From assembly GCF_030123405.1 (NCBI RefSeq), contig NZ_CP126110.1:1426001-1490000 (forward strand): a stretch of 64,000 nucleotides of DNA. The letters run 5' to 3'. The notes below the pieces were generated by a model. That model made no database searches and was not told the origin of the DNA. It worked only from the letters and a program-made list of their open reading frames with translations. Shown here piece after piece: positions 8,762-16,680 of this stretch. Source of the DNA: Neobacillus sp. WH10 (GTDB lineage Bacteria; Bacillota; Bacilli; Bacillales; Cytobacillaceae). The stretch's first letter is position 1. Each line of letters begins with the position of its first letter. A program made the translations under genes and the position numbers.

Positions 8762-9498
8762 AAATAATAGAAGTAAAAGATTACACCGAAATGAGTCAGA
8801 AAGCGGCTGAATATATTATTGAAAAGGTTTGCCAAAATCCTAAAATAAATCTGGGACTTGCAACGGGAGGAACTCCTGTAGGAACATACAAAAATTTAAT
8901 TGAAGATCATGAGAAAAACGGGACTTCTTATCAAAATGTTACCACGTTTAACTTAGATGAATACATTGGTCTCTCAGGTGAAAATAAAAATAGTTATCGC
9001 TATTTTATGGATGAAAAGTTGTTTAATCATATTGACATCAATAAAAATAATACAAATATTCCGCGTGGAGATTGTAAAGACATAGAGGAAGAATGCCTTC
9101 GTTATGAATCATTACTTGCAAATTATGGCGGCATTGATTTGCAAATTCTTGGAATTGGCAGTAATGGACATATTGGATTTAATGAACCAGGGACAACCTT
9201 TACCTCTCAAACACATGTAATCAAATTAGCTCCTTCAACCATTAATGCAAATGCAAGATTTTTTAAAAGTATTGAGGAAGTACCGACTAAAGCGATCACC
9301 ATGGGAATTTCTACCATTATGAAAAGTAAAGAAATTCTTCTTTTAGTTTCTGGTGAAAACAAGAAAGAAGCAATAGGTAAACTTTTAACTGGAAAAGTAT
9401 CAGAAAGTTTTCCTGCCTCAGTGTTGAAAAATCATCCGTGTGTTACAATTATTGCTGATAAAGCAGCAATTTCAGGTTTAAAGAGTCACTGTCAATAA
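8758..9498 (+). CDS. nagB: Glucosamine-6-phosphate deaminase
   Basis: 246 residues, typical of the Bacillus NagB. It converts glucosamine-6-phosphate to fructose-6-phosphate and ammonia, completing entry of amino sugars into glycolysis. Visible motifs: phosphate-binding LATGGTPVGTY near residue 38, catalytic NLDEYIG, and GIGSNGHIGFNEPG around residue 133. Its start overlaps the nagA stop by four bases. A GGGGGAAA ribosome binding site lies inside the end of nagA. The short protein lacks the C-terminal allosteric extension of the E. coli enzyme, as usual in bacilli. Confidence 0.96.
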   Translation: MKIIEVKDYTEMSQKAAEYIIEKVCQNPKINLGLATGGTPVGTYKNLIEDHEKNGTSYQNVTTFNLDEYIGLSGENKNSYRYFMDEKLFNHIDINKNNTNIPRGDCKDIEEECLRYESLLANYGGIDLQILGIGSNGHIGFNEPGTTFTSQTHVIKLAPSTINANARFFKSIEEVPTKAITMGISTIMKSKEILLLVSGENKKEAIGKLLTGKVSESFPASVLKNHPCVTIIADKAAISGLKSHCQ

Positions 9499-9571
9499 TT
9501 ATTAGGCAGCCAGGCAATAAAATTAAAACCTGTAATTGTTAAGTTTAATTAGAAGGGTGTAAATAAAGAGA

Positions 9572-10294
9572 ATGATAAACAAGAATTCCCCCATTCCACT
9601 TTATTATCAGCTAGAGGAACATATTAAAGGGTTAATTGAAAATGGTGAGTTGAGTCCTGGTGATGCACTTCCACCAGAAAGAGAATATGCTGAAAAATAT
9701 CAAATTAGCCGGATGACTGTCAGACAGGCCTTTACCCAGCTTGTTAATGAAGGTTATTTATATCGGCTGCAAGGAAAGGGCACATTTGTTGCTGAGCGAA
9801 AAATTGAACAACCTTTGCAAGGACTAACCAGCTTTACAGAGGATATGAAAGCTAGAGGATTAACTCCAAGTAATAAACTTATTAAGTTTGAAATTATTCC
9901 TGCTACAAGTCAGATTGCTGGTCAATTAAAGATTTCTGAATATGAGCCGGTTTATGAAATTAAACGAATCCGCTTAGCGGATGGTGTCCCGATGGCATTA
10001 GAAACCAATTATATTTCAGCGAATCTGATTAAGGGGCTAACAGCACAAATAGCAAATCAATCTTTATACGGTCATATTGAAGAACATTTAAACTTACGCA
10101 TCGATAGCGCCTCGCAGGTAATTGAGTCGTCTAGCGCTAGTCAAAATGAGGCAAAACTTTTAAAAATTGCAAATGGGGCACCTGTCATGCATATCCAAAG
10201 GAATACGTATCTGCATGACAATACTCCTGTTGAATTTGTGAAATCTGTTTACCGTGCAGACCGTTATAAATTCATGATTCAAATGAAACGATAA
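9572..10294 (+). CDS. nagR: GntR/HutC-family repressor of amino-sugar use, NagR (YvoA)
   Basis: 240 residues. An N-terminal winged helix-turn-helix (YQISRMTVRQAFTQLVNEGY and RLQGKGTFV) is followed by a UTRA effector domain starting near residue 85 (LQGLTSFTEDMKARGL). In B. subtilis the homologue binds dre sites and is released by glucosamine-6-phosphate or GlcNAc-6-phosphate. The matching operator is present upstream of nagA, and the gene sits in the same operon after nagB with a 73-base gap. No separate dre site was seen in that gap, so it is probably expressed from the nagA promoter. The ATG is preceded by AGAAGGGTG at a slightly long distance. Confidence 0.93.
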   Translation: MINKNSPIPLYYQLEEHIKGLIENGELSPGDALPPEREYAEKYQISRMTVRQAFTQLVNEGYLYRLQGKGTFVAERKIEQPLQGLTSFTEDMKARGLTPSNKLIKFEIIPATSQIAGQLKISEYEPVYEIKRIRLADGVPMALETNYISANLIKGLTAQIANQSLYGHIEEHLNLRIDSASQVIESSSASQNEAKLLKIANGAPVMHIQRNTYLHDNTPVEFVKSVYRADRYKFMIQMKR

Positions 10295-10316
10295 CTAATC
10301 TTGAGGATGATTTTAT

Positions 10317-11054
10317 ATGTTCGATCTCTATTTTCAAAAGCTAAAGGAGTTAATTAATACTGTTGAAAAAGCTGAAAATGAGAACCTTACAACAGCTGCT
10401 ATTAAAATTGCCCAGTGCATTCAAAGGGATGGGATTGTTCATGTTTTTGGCTGCGGCCACTCCCATATGCTTGGAGAAGAGCTCTTTTACAGGGCTGGAG
10501 GTCTTGCATCAATTAACCCTATTCTTATAGAAGATTTAATGCTCCATAAAGGCGCAGTACGCTCATCACAATTTGAACAGAAGAATGATTTTGCCGAAGA
10601 ATTCTTAGGTGATATGAAAATTCTATCTGAAGATGTGGTAATTGTGGTGTCAACATCGGGCAGGAACCCTGTTCCGATTGACGTAGCAGAATTTGCTAAA
10701 AAACAGGGCGCTTTTGTTATTGCCATTACATCATTAATTTATTCAAAAAGTGTTTCTTCAAGGCACACAAGCGGAAAATTTCTTTCTGACGCTGCTGATC
10801 TTGCAATTGATAATCATATAAGAATTGGCGATGCATTAATGGAGCATGAATTACTGGACGTTTCCTTTGGTTCCGGGTCAACTGTAATCGGGACAGCTAT
10901 TGTAAACGGAATAATGGTGGAATCCGTAAAGGTCATGATTGAAAACAACTTTTCACCTCCTATTTTTAAAAGCAGTAATGCAGATGGGGCAGAAGAACAT
11001 AATCGGAAATTAATCAATAAATATAAAGGCAGAATTCCTTTACTGGAAAGTTAA
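10317..11054 (+). CDS. SIS-domain sugar-phosphate-binding protein (UPF0309 family)
   Basis: 245 residues with one SIS fold: VHVFGCGHSHMLGEELFYRAGG near residue 43 and VVSTSGRNPVPIDVA near residue 108 form the phosphosugar site. The family (UPF0309) is related to MurQ and GlmS isomerase domains but its substrate has not been settled as far as I know. It starts 22 bases after nagR with TTGAGGATG as ribosome binding site and ends with a terminator, so it is the fourth gene of the nag operon. Context suggests it handles an amino-sugar phosphate, for example an etherase, isomerase or sensor of MurNAc- or GlcNAc-derived phosphates. That role is inference; no PTS or transport gene is in the operon. 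Confidence 0.85.
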   Translation: MFDLYFQKLKELINTVEKAENENLTTAAIKIAQCIQRDGIVHVFGCGHSHMLGEELFYRAGGLASINPILIEDLMLHKGAVRSSQFEQKNDFAEEFLGDMKILSEDVVIVVSTSGRNPVPIDVAEFAKKQGAFVIAITSLIYSKSVSSRHTSGKFLSDAADLAIDNHIRIGDALMEHELLDVSFGSGSTVIGTAIVNGIMVESVKVMIENNFSPPIFKSSNADGAEEHNRKLINKYKGRIPLLES

Positions 11055-11061
11055 TTTTAAA

Positions 11062-11094
11062 AAAAACAGATGCATATGCACCTGTTTTTTTTTG
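11062..11094 (+). terminator. Terminator of nag operon
   Basis: A-rich AACAG-A-TGCA / TGCA-C-CTGTT hairpin with a nine-base T run after the SIS-gene stop. Confidence 0.88.
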
Positions 11095-11205
11095 TTCATA
11101 AAGCCTTTTTCTTTCGGTACAGTCGGATATTACCACAAATAACTTTATTGAAAAGATGAAAAATAAGAAGGCAAGAGAAATTTTTTCAAAAAGGGGGTAT
11201 TTCAA

Positions 11206-12198
11206 TTGATAAAAAAACCAGTTGGTTTACTTTTAACAGCTTTCCTAACAATGGGACTTGCTGCTTGTAATAACAATGATAAAAATCAAATAAATGACAA
11301 GACTACAAACCAGGTAGGAATGAATACAACTAACAGGAACAATCCTTATTTTAACGTGGGAAATGGAAGAGATGACGGAATTGACCATAATGGTCCACTT
11401 ACCGAGGATTATACGAATCGTAACAACAGTGAAAGTGATTTAGATGTTAATCTATATAATGATCAGCGTAAAACAAGAAAAAATAATCGGGACATGATTT
11501 CTTCGTATCAAACATCTTTAAACAGTGATCAATATCCTCATACAAGAGCGATATTAATCCAAGATGCAAAATATCAGTATACTACCGTAGATCCTAGTAA
11601 AGGCAAAGGATTTCAGTTCGGTCAACAAGGGCAGCCATTTATACAGCAGCAAACACCGATTGCAAAAGCACCAGTACCGGCACCAGCGCCGCAGCAAACT
11701 CAACCGGCAGTACCGGCACCTGCACCACAGCAAACTCAGCCAACGGCACCTGCACCACAGCCAAAACCGGCACCAAAACCAGCTGCCCCAACACAAAATA
11801 TTGCACCAACTACTGGAACGGTCAGCCAATATGTACAACAAGTGATCAATTTAACAAATGCACAACGGAGTAAAAACGGGCTTCCTGCATTAAAAGCGGA
11901 TACCCAGCTTAATGGCATTGCTCAGAAAAAGTCAGTGGATATGCAGCAAAAGAATTACTTTTCACATACAAGCCCAACTTATGGATCTCCGTTCGATATG
12001 ATGAGAGATTTTGGTGTTACCTATAAATCCGCAGGTGAGAATATCGCCCAAGGTCAAAGGACACCACAGGAAGTCGTAAATTCCTGGATGAACAGTGAAG
12101 GTCATCGTAAAAACATTTTAAGTTCAAATTTTACTCATATCGGGGTAGGATTTGAAGAGACTGGGAAACATTGGACGCAAATGTTTATAGGGAAGTAA
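11206..12198 (+). CDS. CAP/SCP-domain lipoprotein with Pro-Gln-rich linker (YkwD-like)
   Basis: 330 residues from a TTG start with AAGGGGG nine bases upstream. A lipoprotein signal peptide ends in LAAC at residues 18-21, so the mature protein is anchored on the outer face of the membrane. Residues ~22-145 are Asn-rich and low complexity. Residues ~150-197 form a Pro/Ala/Gln repeat linker with recurring PAPAPQQTQP units. The C-terminal ~120 residues are a CAP domain (VINLTNAQRSKNGLPALK, HTSPTYGSPFDMM, AGENIAQG, WMNSEGHRKNIL, IGVGFE). Bacterial CAP proteins of the YkwD type are spore- or envelope-associated with unknown activity. Monocistronic; the next gene is convergent. Confidence 0.88.
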   Translation: MIKKPVGLLLTAFLTMGLAACNNNDKNQINDKTTNQVGMNTTNRNNPYFNVGNGRDDGIDHNGPLTEDYTNRNNSESDLDVNLYNDQRKTRKNNRDMISSYQTSLNSDQYPHTRAILIQDAKYQYTTVDPSKGKGFQFGQQGQPFIQQQTPIAKAPVPAPAPQQTQPAVPAPAPQQTQPTAPAPQPKPAPKPAAPTQNIAPTTGTVSQYVQQVINLTNAQRSKNGLPALKADTQLNGIAQKKSVDMQQKNYFSHTSPTYGSPFDMMRDFGVTYKSAGENIAQGQRTPQEVVNSWMNSEGHRKNILSSNFTHIGVGFEETGKHWTQMFIGK

Positions 12199-12240
12199 TA
12201 AAGAATAGGTACTGATTAGCAGGAAAATAAGAAAAACGCA

Positions 12241-12275
12241 AAACAAAACCGGCAGATAACTAAGCTCTGCCGGCT
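12241..12275. terminator. Shared terminator of CAP lipoprotein and kinase genes
   Basis: Perfect CCGGCAGA / TCTGCCGG stem with a nine-base loop. It overlaps the last codons of the minus-strand kinase gene and is followed in that direction by TTTTGTTT; on the plus strand the tail GTTGGGTTTT is weaker. Confidence 0.7.
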
Positions 12276-13534
12276 TGTTGGGTTTTAATGATTGAAGAAA
12301 TGGTAGGAAATTCAAAAAGAAATGTAGTCCCTTTTTCTACTTCACTTTCTACCCAGATAGAACCATCCATTGCACGAATAATACTATACACTACCATCAT
12401 CCCCAGACCCGTTCCCTTTTTCCCTTTTGTGGAATAGAAAGGTTCCCCTAATCGTTCAAGTTGCTCACTTGTCATACCTAAACCTGTATCCTTCACCATA
12501 ATTGTTACATAGCTTTGGCTAAATTCAGTTGAAATCGTTAAATAACCGCCTGTTGACATTGATTCGATTGCATTTTTGAGGACATTTACAAAACACTGGC
12601 GGAACTTCTGTTTGTCTCCTTTTATGAAACCTATAACTGAAAAGTCAGTAATGATCTCAACAGAATTCTGATTTGCCAGTGGTTGAAGAATATTGATAAT
12701 TTGCCTAAGTTCACTTTTTACATTTAGTTCCTCTAACGTTTCTAGAGAAGGCTTCGCAAAGGTCAAATAATCCTGAATGACCCTTTCAGCGGAAATTAAT
12801 TCTTCCTTAACGATAGATAAGTATTCTTTTCTTTTTTGCCTCGTAAGGTAATCATCCTGAAGAAGTTGAACAAATCCGCTAGCAGCAGTTAAAGGATTGC
12901 GAATTTCATGGGAAATAGCGGCTCCCATTTGTTCGACTGCTTTTAATTTTTCTGCTTTAATCAGTTGCTGCTGCATTTCATTATTTTTTCTAACAAATTC
13001 AATCCCATATGAAATGATGCCAATTCCGAGAGCAGGGATGACAAGGAGAGCAAACCAAGCATCAAAAAGGTTGGAGTTAGAATTAGTGAAACTCATCCCA
13101 AAAACTGTTAGCAGGCCAAGGATCATTCCCATACATACCGTTACAAAAATCCGTCGTTCAGGAGCCTGTTTCGAAACCCAAGGATATAGGTTCCAGAGTA
13201 TAATGCTAAGCGGAGCATATAGTATAAGGGTTTGAAAAAAACCTATATTCAAACCATAGAAACTTCTTAAGAGTATAATTGCTAAAACAAGAATTGGACC
13301 GATTCCAACATATAGACCGCCTAAAACCAAAGGAATAATCCTTAAATCATACCTGGCAGATGGAACGGGGGTGTAGGAGAATTGGATACATAACCATAAA
13401 GTTGCGATAAACAAAATTATTATTGAAGATTTAGAAAGGGTGTATTTTTGACTTTTTTCGAGAAATATTAAACAAAAAAATAGTAGTATGATTAAAAGGG
13501 AGAGATTTAAGAAAAGGTGTTTCGTAATTTCCAT
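12260..13534 (-). CDS. Membrane sensor histidine kinase, KinB-like (5TMR_LYT type)
   Basis: 424 residues from ATG at 13534, chosen because GGATGG lies eight bases upstream; ATG at 13546 or TTG at 13591 are alternatives. The N-terminal ~190 residues contain about six membrane segments with the 5TMR_LYT-like stretch DLRIIPLVLGGLYVGIGP. The cytoplasmic part has an H box ISHEIRNPLTAASGF, an N box NVLKNAIESM, and G boxes DTGLGM and GKKGTGLGMMVV. This is the layout of KinB and related kinases that feed phosphate into the Spo0F-Spo0A relay in Bacillus. No response regulator is adjacent, which fits an orphan sporulation kinase, but direct involvement is inference. The signal sensed is unknown. Confidence 0.88.
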   Translation of the reverse strand: MEITKHLFLNLSLLIILLFFCLIFLEKSQKYTLSKSSIIILFIATLWLCIQFSYTPVPSARYDLRIIPLVLGGLYVGIGPILVLAIILLRSFYGLNIGFFQTLILYAPLSIILWNLYPWVSKQAPERRIFVTVCMGMILGLLTVFGMSFTNSNSNLFDAWFALLVIPALGIGIISYGIEFVRKNNEMQQQLIKAEKLKAVEQMGAAISHEIRNPLTAASGFVQLLQDDYLTRQKRKEYLSIVKEELISAERVIQDYLTFAKPSLETLEELNVKSELRQIINILQPLANQNSVEIITDFSVIGFIKGDKQKFRQCFVNVLKNAIESMSTGGYLTISTEFSQSYVTIMVKDTGLGMTSEQLERLGEPFYSTKGKKGTGLGMMVVYSIIRAMDGSIWVESEVEKGTTFLFEFPTISSIIKTQQAGRA

Positions 13535-13821
13535 TTCCTTCACCATCCAAAAAAGGGCTGATAGGGAAATTTTAACATGTATTTTCCACAAGTTACAACA
13601 AAATTTACGAAATATTTAGAAAAAAGATATATTTTGTTGATGAATGCAAATGATATTAGACGAATAACCCCATAAGGTTCATGATATATGCCTTGAAGAT
13701 ATGAATTAGTCCAATGTACTTTTACATAATAATAATGTTCTTTATTTAGTTTAAAGTATTCCAATTATACTATGAATTTGATATTTTTTAACAAAGTTTG
13801 AAAGTAAAAGAATATAAAAAT
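13535..13821. other. Gap upstream of the kinase gene
   Basis: About 290 bases of A/T-rich sequence holding the kinase leader and presumably its promoter. A 74-codon frame on the minus strand (13540-13764) has no ribosome binding site and odd composition, so I do not count it as a gene. No repeat or clear operator seen. Confidence 0.5.
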
Positions 13822-13846
13822 GAAAAAACTTCCTCAAAAGGAAGCT
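13822..13846 (-). terminator. Terminator of azoR
   Basis: On the minus strand CTTCCT-TTTG-AGGAAG followed by TTTTTTC, 16 bases after the azoreductase stop. Confidence 0.8.
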
Positions 13847-13861
13847 TTCGTAATTGTTATT

Positions 13862-14524
13862 TTACACTTGAATTGATATCCCCTTAGCTAATTCTTTAGC
13901 AGCAAGTCTGGCATGATCTTTAGCTTTTGCAATAATTTCAGGTACCTTTTGCGGATTTAAATCGAATCCTTCTGCGATTAATGTGTCCATAACTTTAATC
14001 CCTAAAAAGCTGAGGGCAATTTTTAAATAGCGGTCACCTGATTCCATTTCCTGAAGAGGAGTGCCTGTATATTGTCCGCCTCTTGTTTGGATATGGACAG
14101 CCTTCTTATTTTTTAATAGCCCTTTTGGTCCGTCTGGGGTATGGGCAAAGGTTTTTCCAGCTATAAATAAATTATCGAGGAAAGCCTTTAAGACCGCAGG
14201 TGAACTCAAATTCCACACGGGGGACACAAAAACATAATAATCATATGAGATAAATTCATCTGCAAGAGCGTGCATTTTTATAATCTTCTCGCGTTCAGCA
14301 TCTGACAACTGATCCAATGTATATCCGTAACCTGCTAATTTTCCTCTTGCCGAAACCAAATCAGCATCCATTTGTGGAAAATCTAAGGTGAACAAATCCA
14401 TTTTCTTTATTTCTACTTCGGGACGTTCCTTCTGAAAAGCTTCAAGAAAGGCTTCCCCAATTTGCAGGCCCTTTGATTTCTCTAAGCCCTTTGGATTTGC
14501 GGTCACATAAAGCAACTTTTCCAA
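13862..14524 (-). CDS. azoR: FMN-dependent NADH-azoreductase
   Basis: 220 residues from a TTG at 14524, which gives the family-like start MEKLLYVTANPKG; the ATG at 14539 adds five residues but has no ribosome binding site, whereas GGGGTG lies seven bases before the TTG. Flavodoxin-like fold: phosphate-loop region TANPKGLEKSKG, FMN site VSPVWNLSSPAVLKAFLDN near residue 100 and HIQTRGGQY near residue 143. The family reduces azo dyes and quinones at the expense of NADH and protects against thiol or quinone stress in B. subtilis. Single gene with terminator. The physiological substrate cannot be read from sequence. Confidence 0.9.
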   Translation of the reverse strand: MEKLLYVTANPKGLEKSKGLQIGEAFLEAFQKERPEVEIKKMDLFTLDFPQMDADLVSARGKLAGYGYTLDQLSDAEREKIIKMHALADEFISYDYYVFVSPVWNLSSPAVLKAFLDNLFIAGKTFAHTPDGPKGLLKNKKAVHIQTRGGQYTGTPLQEMESGDRYLKIALSFLGIKVMDTLIAEGFDLNPQKVPEIIAKAKDHARLAAKELAKGISIQV

Positions 14525-14823
14525 TTCAACACACCCCATCTAACAATATTTACTTCAATATATTTATTATAGAAAAGATATATTTGCTCAATATTGAACA
14601 AAACGTGAAGTTCTTGAACATTAAGTGACTTTTTATCATGAATTAAGTTAATCATAGAAAAATTGCACAAACTATTTATAAAAGAAACTTTGGAGATAAA
14701 GATTGTGACAAATGAGGCATTCCGCTGTCGGACTGCTATACCTGAGTTTAATTATAAGCGATAAACAGTTAAAATAGGTTAGAATAGGGTTGTAAGGATT
14801 TTTAGAAAGGAAAGGGATTTAGA

Positions 14824-16236
14824 ATGTCTAAACAACAAATTGGTGTTATTGGTCTTGCGGTTATGGGAAAAAACCTTGCATTAAATATTGAAAGCCGCGG
14901 CTATTCTGTTACAGTTTTTAATCGTTCCTATGATAAAACAGAAGCGTTTTTAAAGAACGAAGCAGAAGGAAAAAACTTTGTCGGTGCCCGGACCGTTGAG
15001 GAATTTGTAAATTCCTTAGAAAAGCCACGCAAAATTTTATTAATGGTTAAGGCGGGTACGGCAACAGATGCAACAATTGATTCATTAAAGCCATACCTTG
15101 AAGAAGGCGATATCCTCATTGATGGGGGTAATACCTTCTTCCAGGATACCATTAGACGTAATAAGGAACTTGAGACTGCAGGGTTCCATTTTATTGGTAC
15201 AGGAGTATCCGGAGGTGAAGAAGGGGCATTAAAAGGTCCTTCGATCATGCCGGGAGGTAAAAAAGAAGCCTATGATTTAGTGAAGCCAATTTTAGAGGCA
15301 ATTTCAGCTAAAGTAGAAGGGGACCCTTGTTGTACCTATATTGGTCCAAACGGTGCCGGCCACTATGTGAAAATGGTGCATAACGGGATTGAATATGGCG
15401 ACATGCAGTTAATTTCAGAGGCTTATTTTATCTTGAAAAATGTCCTTGGCTTGTCCGCCGAAGAACTTCATGACGTTTTTGCTGAATGGAATAAAGGTGA
15501 GCTAGACAGCTATCTAATTGAAATTACAGCAGATATTTTTACAAAAATAGATGAAGAAACAGGTAAACCATTGGTTGACTTGATCCTAGACACTGCTGGT
15601 CAAAAAGGTACAGGTAAATGGACTAGCCAAAATGCGTTAGATTTGGGTGTCCCACTTCCACTAATCACAGAATCTGTATTTGCCCGCTGTATTTCAGCTA
15701 TGAAAGATGAGCGTGTTAAGGCAAGTAAGATGCTTAATGGTCCTGAAGTGAAAGGCTATGAAGGTAATAAAGAAGAGTTAATTGAAGCGGTTCGTAAAGC
15801 TTTGTATATGAGCAAAATTTGTTCATATGCCCAAGGCTTTGCGCAAATGCGTGCAGCATCAGAAGAATATGATTGGAATCTTCGGTACGGTGACATTGCG
15901 ATGATTTTCCGCGGCGGCTGTATTATTCGTGCCCAATTCTTGCAAAAAATTAAAGAAGCATATGACCGTGATTCAGAATTAGCGAACCTTTTATTAGATC
16001 CTTATTTTAAAGAAATTGTTGAGAGCTACCAATCTGCATTGCGTCAAGTTCTTGCTGTAGCAATTGAGCGTGGAATTCCAGTCCCATCATTCACGAGTGC
16101 CATTGCTTACTATGACAGCTATCGCACAGAAACGCTTCCGGCAAATCTGTTACAGGCACAACGTGATTATTTTGGTGCCCATACTTATCAACGTGTTGAT
16201 AAAGAAGGTGTATTCCATACAAACTGGATGGAATAA
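14824..16236 (+). CDS. gndA: NADP-dependent 6-phosphogluconate dehydrogenase
   Basis: 470 residues, full-length classical enzyme of the oxidative pentose phosphate pathway, giving ribulose 5-phosphate, CO2 and NADPH. Motifs: dinucleotide loop GVIGLAVMGKNLALN at the N-terminus with the NADP-type NRS signature (FNRSYDKT), substrate motifs GTGVSGGEEGALKGPSIMPGG and KMVHNGIEYGDMQ with the catalytic lysine, and a C-terminal all-helical domain ending HTNWME. The ATG follows GAAAGGAAAGGG. A TAGAAT box near 14780 could be a -10 but no good -35 was found. It is the second 6-phosphogluconate dehydrogenase of the window. Confidence 0.97.
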   Translation: MSKQQIGVIGLAVMGKNLALNIESRGYSVTVFNRSYDKTEAFLKNEAEGKNFVGARTVEEFVNSLEKPRKILLMVKAGTATDATIDSLKPYLEEGDILIDGGNTFFQDTIRRNKELETAGFHFIGTGVSGGEEGALKGPSIMPGGKKEAYDLVKPILEAISAKVEGDPCCTYIGPNGAGHYVKMVHNGIEYGDMQLISEAYFILKNVLGLSAEELHDVFAEWNKGELDSYLIEITADIFTKIDEETGKPLVDLILDTAGQKGTGKWTSQNALDLGVPLPLITESVFARCISAMKDERVKASKMLNGPEVKGYEGNKEELIEAVRKALYMSKICSYAQGFAQMRAASEEYDWNLRYGDIAMIFRGGCIIRAQFLQKIKEAYDRDSELANLLLDPYFKEIVESYQSALRQVLAVAIERGIPVPSFTSAIAYYDSYRTETLPANLLQAQRDYFGAHTYQRVDKEGVFHTNWME

Positions 16237-16343
16237 GAATTACTTAGTTTTTCTTACAAGAAATAGGGCAGGAAAGTTAGATATAAAGAATCCTGTTATT
16301 TGCTTCTGGAACGGATAGAATAAAAAGGTTGTTTATAAGAACA

Positions 16344-16386
16344 AAAAATGTGCTGCTTAGATTTCCTCTAAGCAGCACATTTTTGA
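16344..16386. terminator. Bidirectional terminator, gndA / hypothetical
   Basis: AAAAATGTGCTGCTTAGA paired with TCTAAGCAGCACATTTTT around a five-base loop; T runs on both strands suit the convergent genes. Confidence 0.93.
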
Positions 16387-16391
16387 AAACT

Positions 16392-16670
16392 TTAAGTCCA
16401 TATTATTTCTTTTAATAATTGCTGTCTAAATAATTGGATTATAAATTCATTGTAAAAGTCTTTTCTGACTATCACTTGATATCTGTTATTTGGGTGAATA
16501 TAGTAATGGATATCAGTTATAACCTTATTTTCCTCAAAAAACTCTCGAACTTTTATCATGCTTTTCTTTAACTCACTATTAAGTAAGGTAATCGAGAATT
16601 CAAAATCATCTCCGTTTGCTGTTTCCATTAGTTCTAGAAGCTTTTCGTCATATTTGTATGCTACCTTCAT
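16392..16670 (-). CDS. Hypothetical 92-residue protein
   Basis: ATG with AGGGGG eight bases upstream, 10 bases after the stop of the ion-transporter gene, so cotranscribed with it. The sequence is charged and soluble, predicted alternating alpha/beta (ITLLNSELKKSMIKVREFFEE, then ITDIHYYIHPNNRYQVIVRKDFYNEF in the second half), with no membrane segment or cysteine. The C-terminal part reads like a small alpha-beta fold ending in a hydrophobic helix. I do not recognise the family. Because it follows a transporter in the same operon it may be a regulator or accessory of transport, but this rests on position only. Confidence 0.7.
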   Translation of the reverse strand: MKVAYKYDEKLLELMETANGDDFEFSITLLNSELKKSMIKVREFFEENKVITDIHYYIHPNNRYQVIVRKDFYNEFIIQLFRQQLLKEIIWT

Positions 16671-16680
16671 GATTTTCCCC

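Noticed and set aside
11554..11918. Several overlapping frames opposite and across the Pro/Gln-rich linker of the CAP lipoprotein
   Set aside because: They arise from the repetitive CA/CC-rich linker, are Trp/Cys/Arg-rich on the reverse strand and lack start signals.
13540..13764. 74-codon minus-strand frame upstream of the kinase gene
   Set aside because: Tyr/Phe-rich A/T-driven frame without ribosome binding site, overlapping the probable kinase promoter.
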